Below, one piece after another: positions 34,713-34,741 of a stretch of 34,741 nucleotides of DNA. How positions within the stretch are numbered: position 1 is the first letter of the stretch; each line of letters starts with the position of its first letter. The stretch comes from Alphaproteobacteria bacterium MarineAlpha5_Bin5 (GTDB lineage Bacteria; Pseudomonadota; Alphaproteobacteria; HIMB59; GCA-002718135). The DNA is taken from positions 1 through 34,741 of the forward strand of contig PTKZ01000016.1 in the NCBI GenBank assembly GCA_002938205.1, in the 5' to 3' direction. The position numbers and the translations under genes are program-made. The notes beneath the pieces are model-generated. The model was given only the letters and a program-made list of their open reading frames with translations. It did no database searches and had not been told where the DNA came from.

Positions 34713-34741
34713 AATTTATAATTTTTAAAAAATTTTTTAAC

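Noticed and set aside
34378-34728. Plus-strand 116-codon ORF over trpD
   Set aside because: It is opposite the highly conserved PRPP-binding part of trpD and has no family features; a shadow frame.

Overview
The window is a very AT-rich, tightly packed piece of a bacterial chromosome. The gene set and order (nuoG-N, birA, rnj, proS, lolC, lolD, dnaE; rpsB, tsf, pyrH, frr, uppS, cdsA, dxr, bamA, skp, lpxD, fabZ, lpxA, lpxI, lpxB; then gltA, gltX, lexA, moaC, trpC, trpD on the other strand) is that of an alphaproteobacterium. LpxI, a short ProS without an editing insert, a GTTC-N7-GTTC LexA operator and an S2 N-terminus of alphaproteobacterial type support this. Low G+C, overlapping genes and absent accessory genes suggest a genome-streamlined lineage, such as SAR11-like marine bacteria or a relative. 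The exact lineage cannot be fixed from the sequence alone.

Layout: (1) 1-7387, the end of nuoG and complete nuoH, I, J, K, L, M, N, which form the membrane arm and the Fe-S connecting subunit of respiratory complex I. (2) 7395-16640, birA, a possible 38-codon ORF, RNase J, prolyl-tRNA synthetase, the lipoprotein exporter pair LolC/LolD and the replicative polymerase DnaE. (3) 16641-19610, translation and nucleotide genes rpsB-tsf-pyrH-frr, preceded by a structured leader. (4) 19613-28999, an envelope block: undecaprenyl-diphosphate synthase, CDP-diglyceride synthase, DXP reductoisomerase, BamA, Skp and the lipid A genes lpxD-fabZ-lpxA-lpxI-lpxB. (5) 28980-34712, minus strand, trpD-trpC-moaC-lexA-gltX-gltA, meeting the plus-strand run tail to tail with a 20-bp overlap.

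All genes from 139 to 28999 point the same way, mostly overlapping or a few bases apart. The largest gap is about 145 bp (8145-8289), so no stretch over 300 bp lacks a gene. No tRNA, rRNA, insertion sequence, prophage or CRISPR array was seen. UGA is used as a stop (for example nuoG, nuoH, dnaE, bamA), so the standard bacterial code applies.

The most notable non-coding signals are a hairpin with a possible pseudoknot upstream of rpsB, whose loop can pair with the Shine-Dalgarno region, and a perfect alphaproteobacterial LexA box 6 bp from the lexA start codon. Notable absences are rseP between dxr and bamA, and coaX between birA and rnj. No wholly new multi-gene system is apparent; this is mainly a compact housekeeping region.
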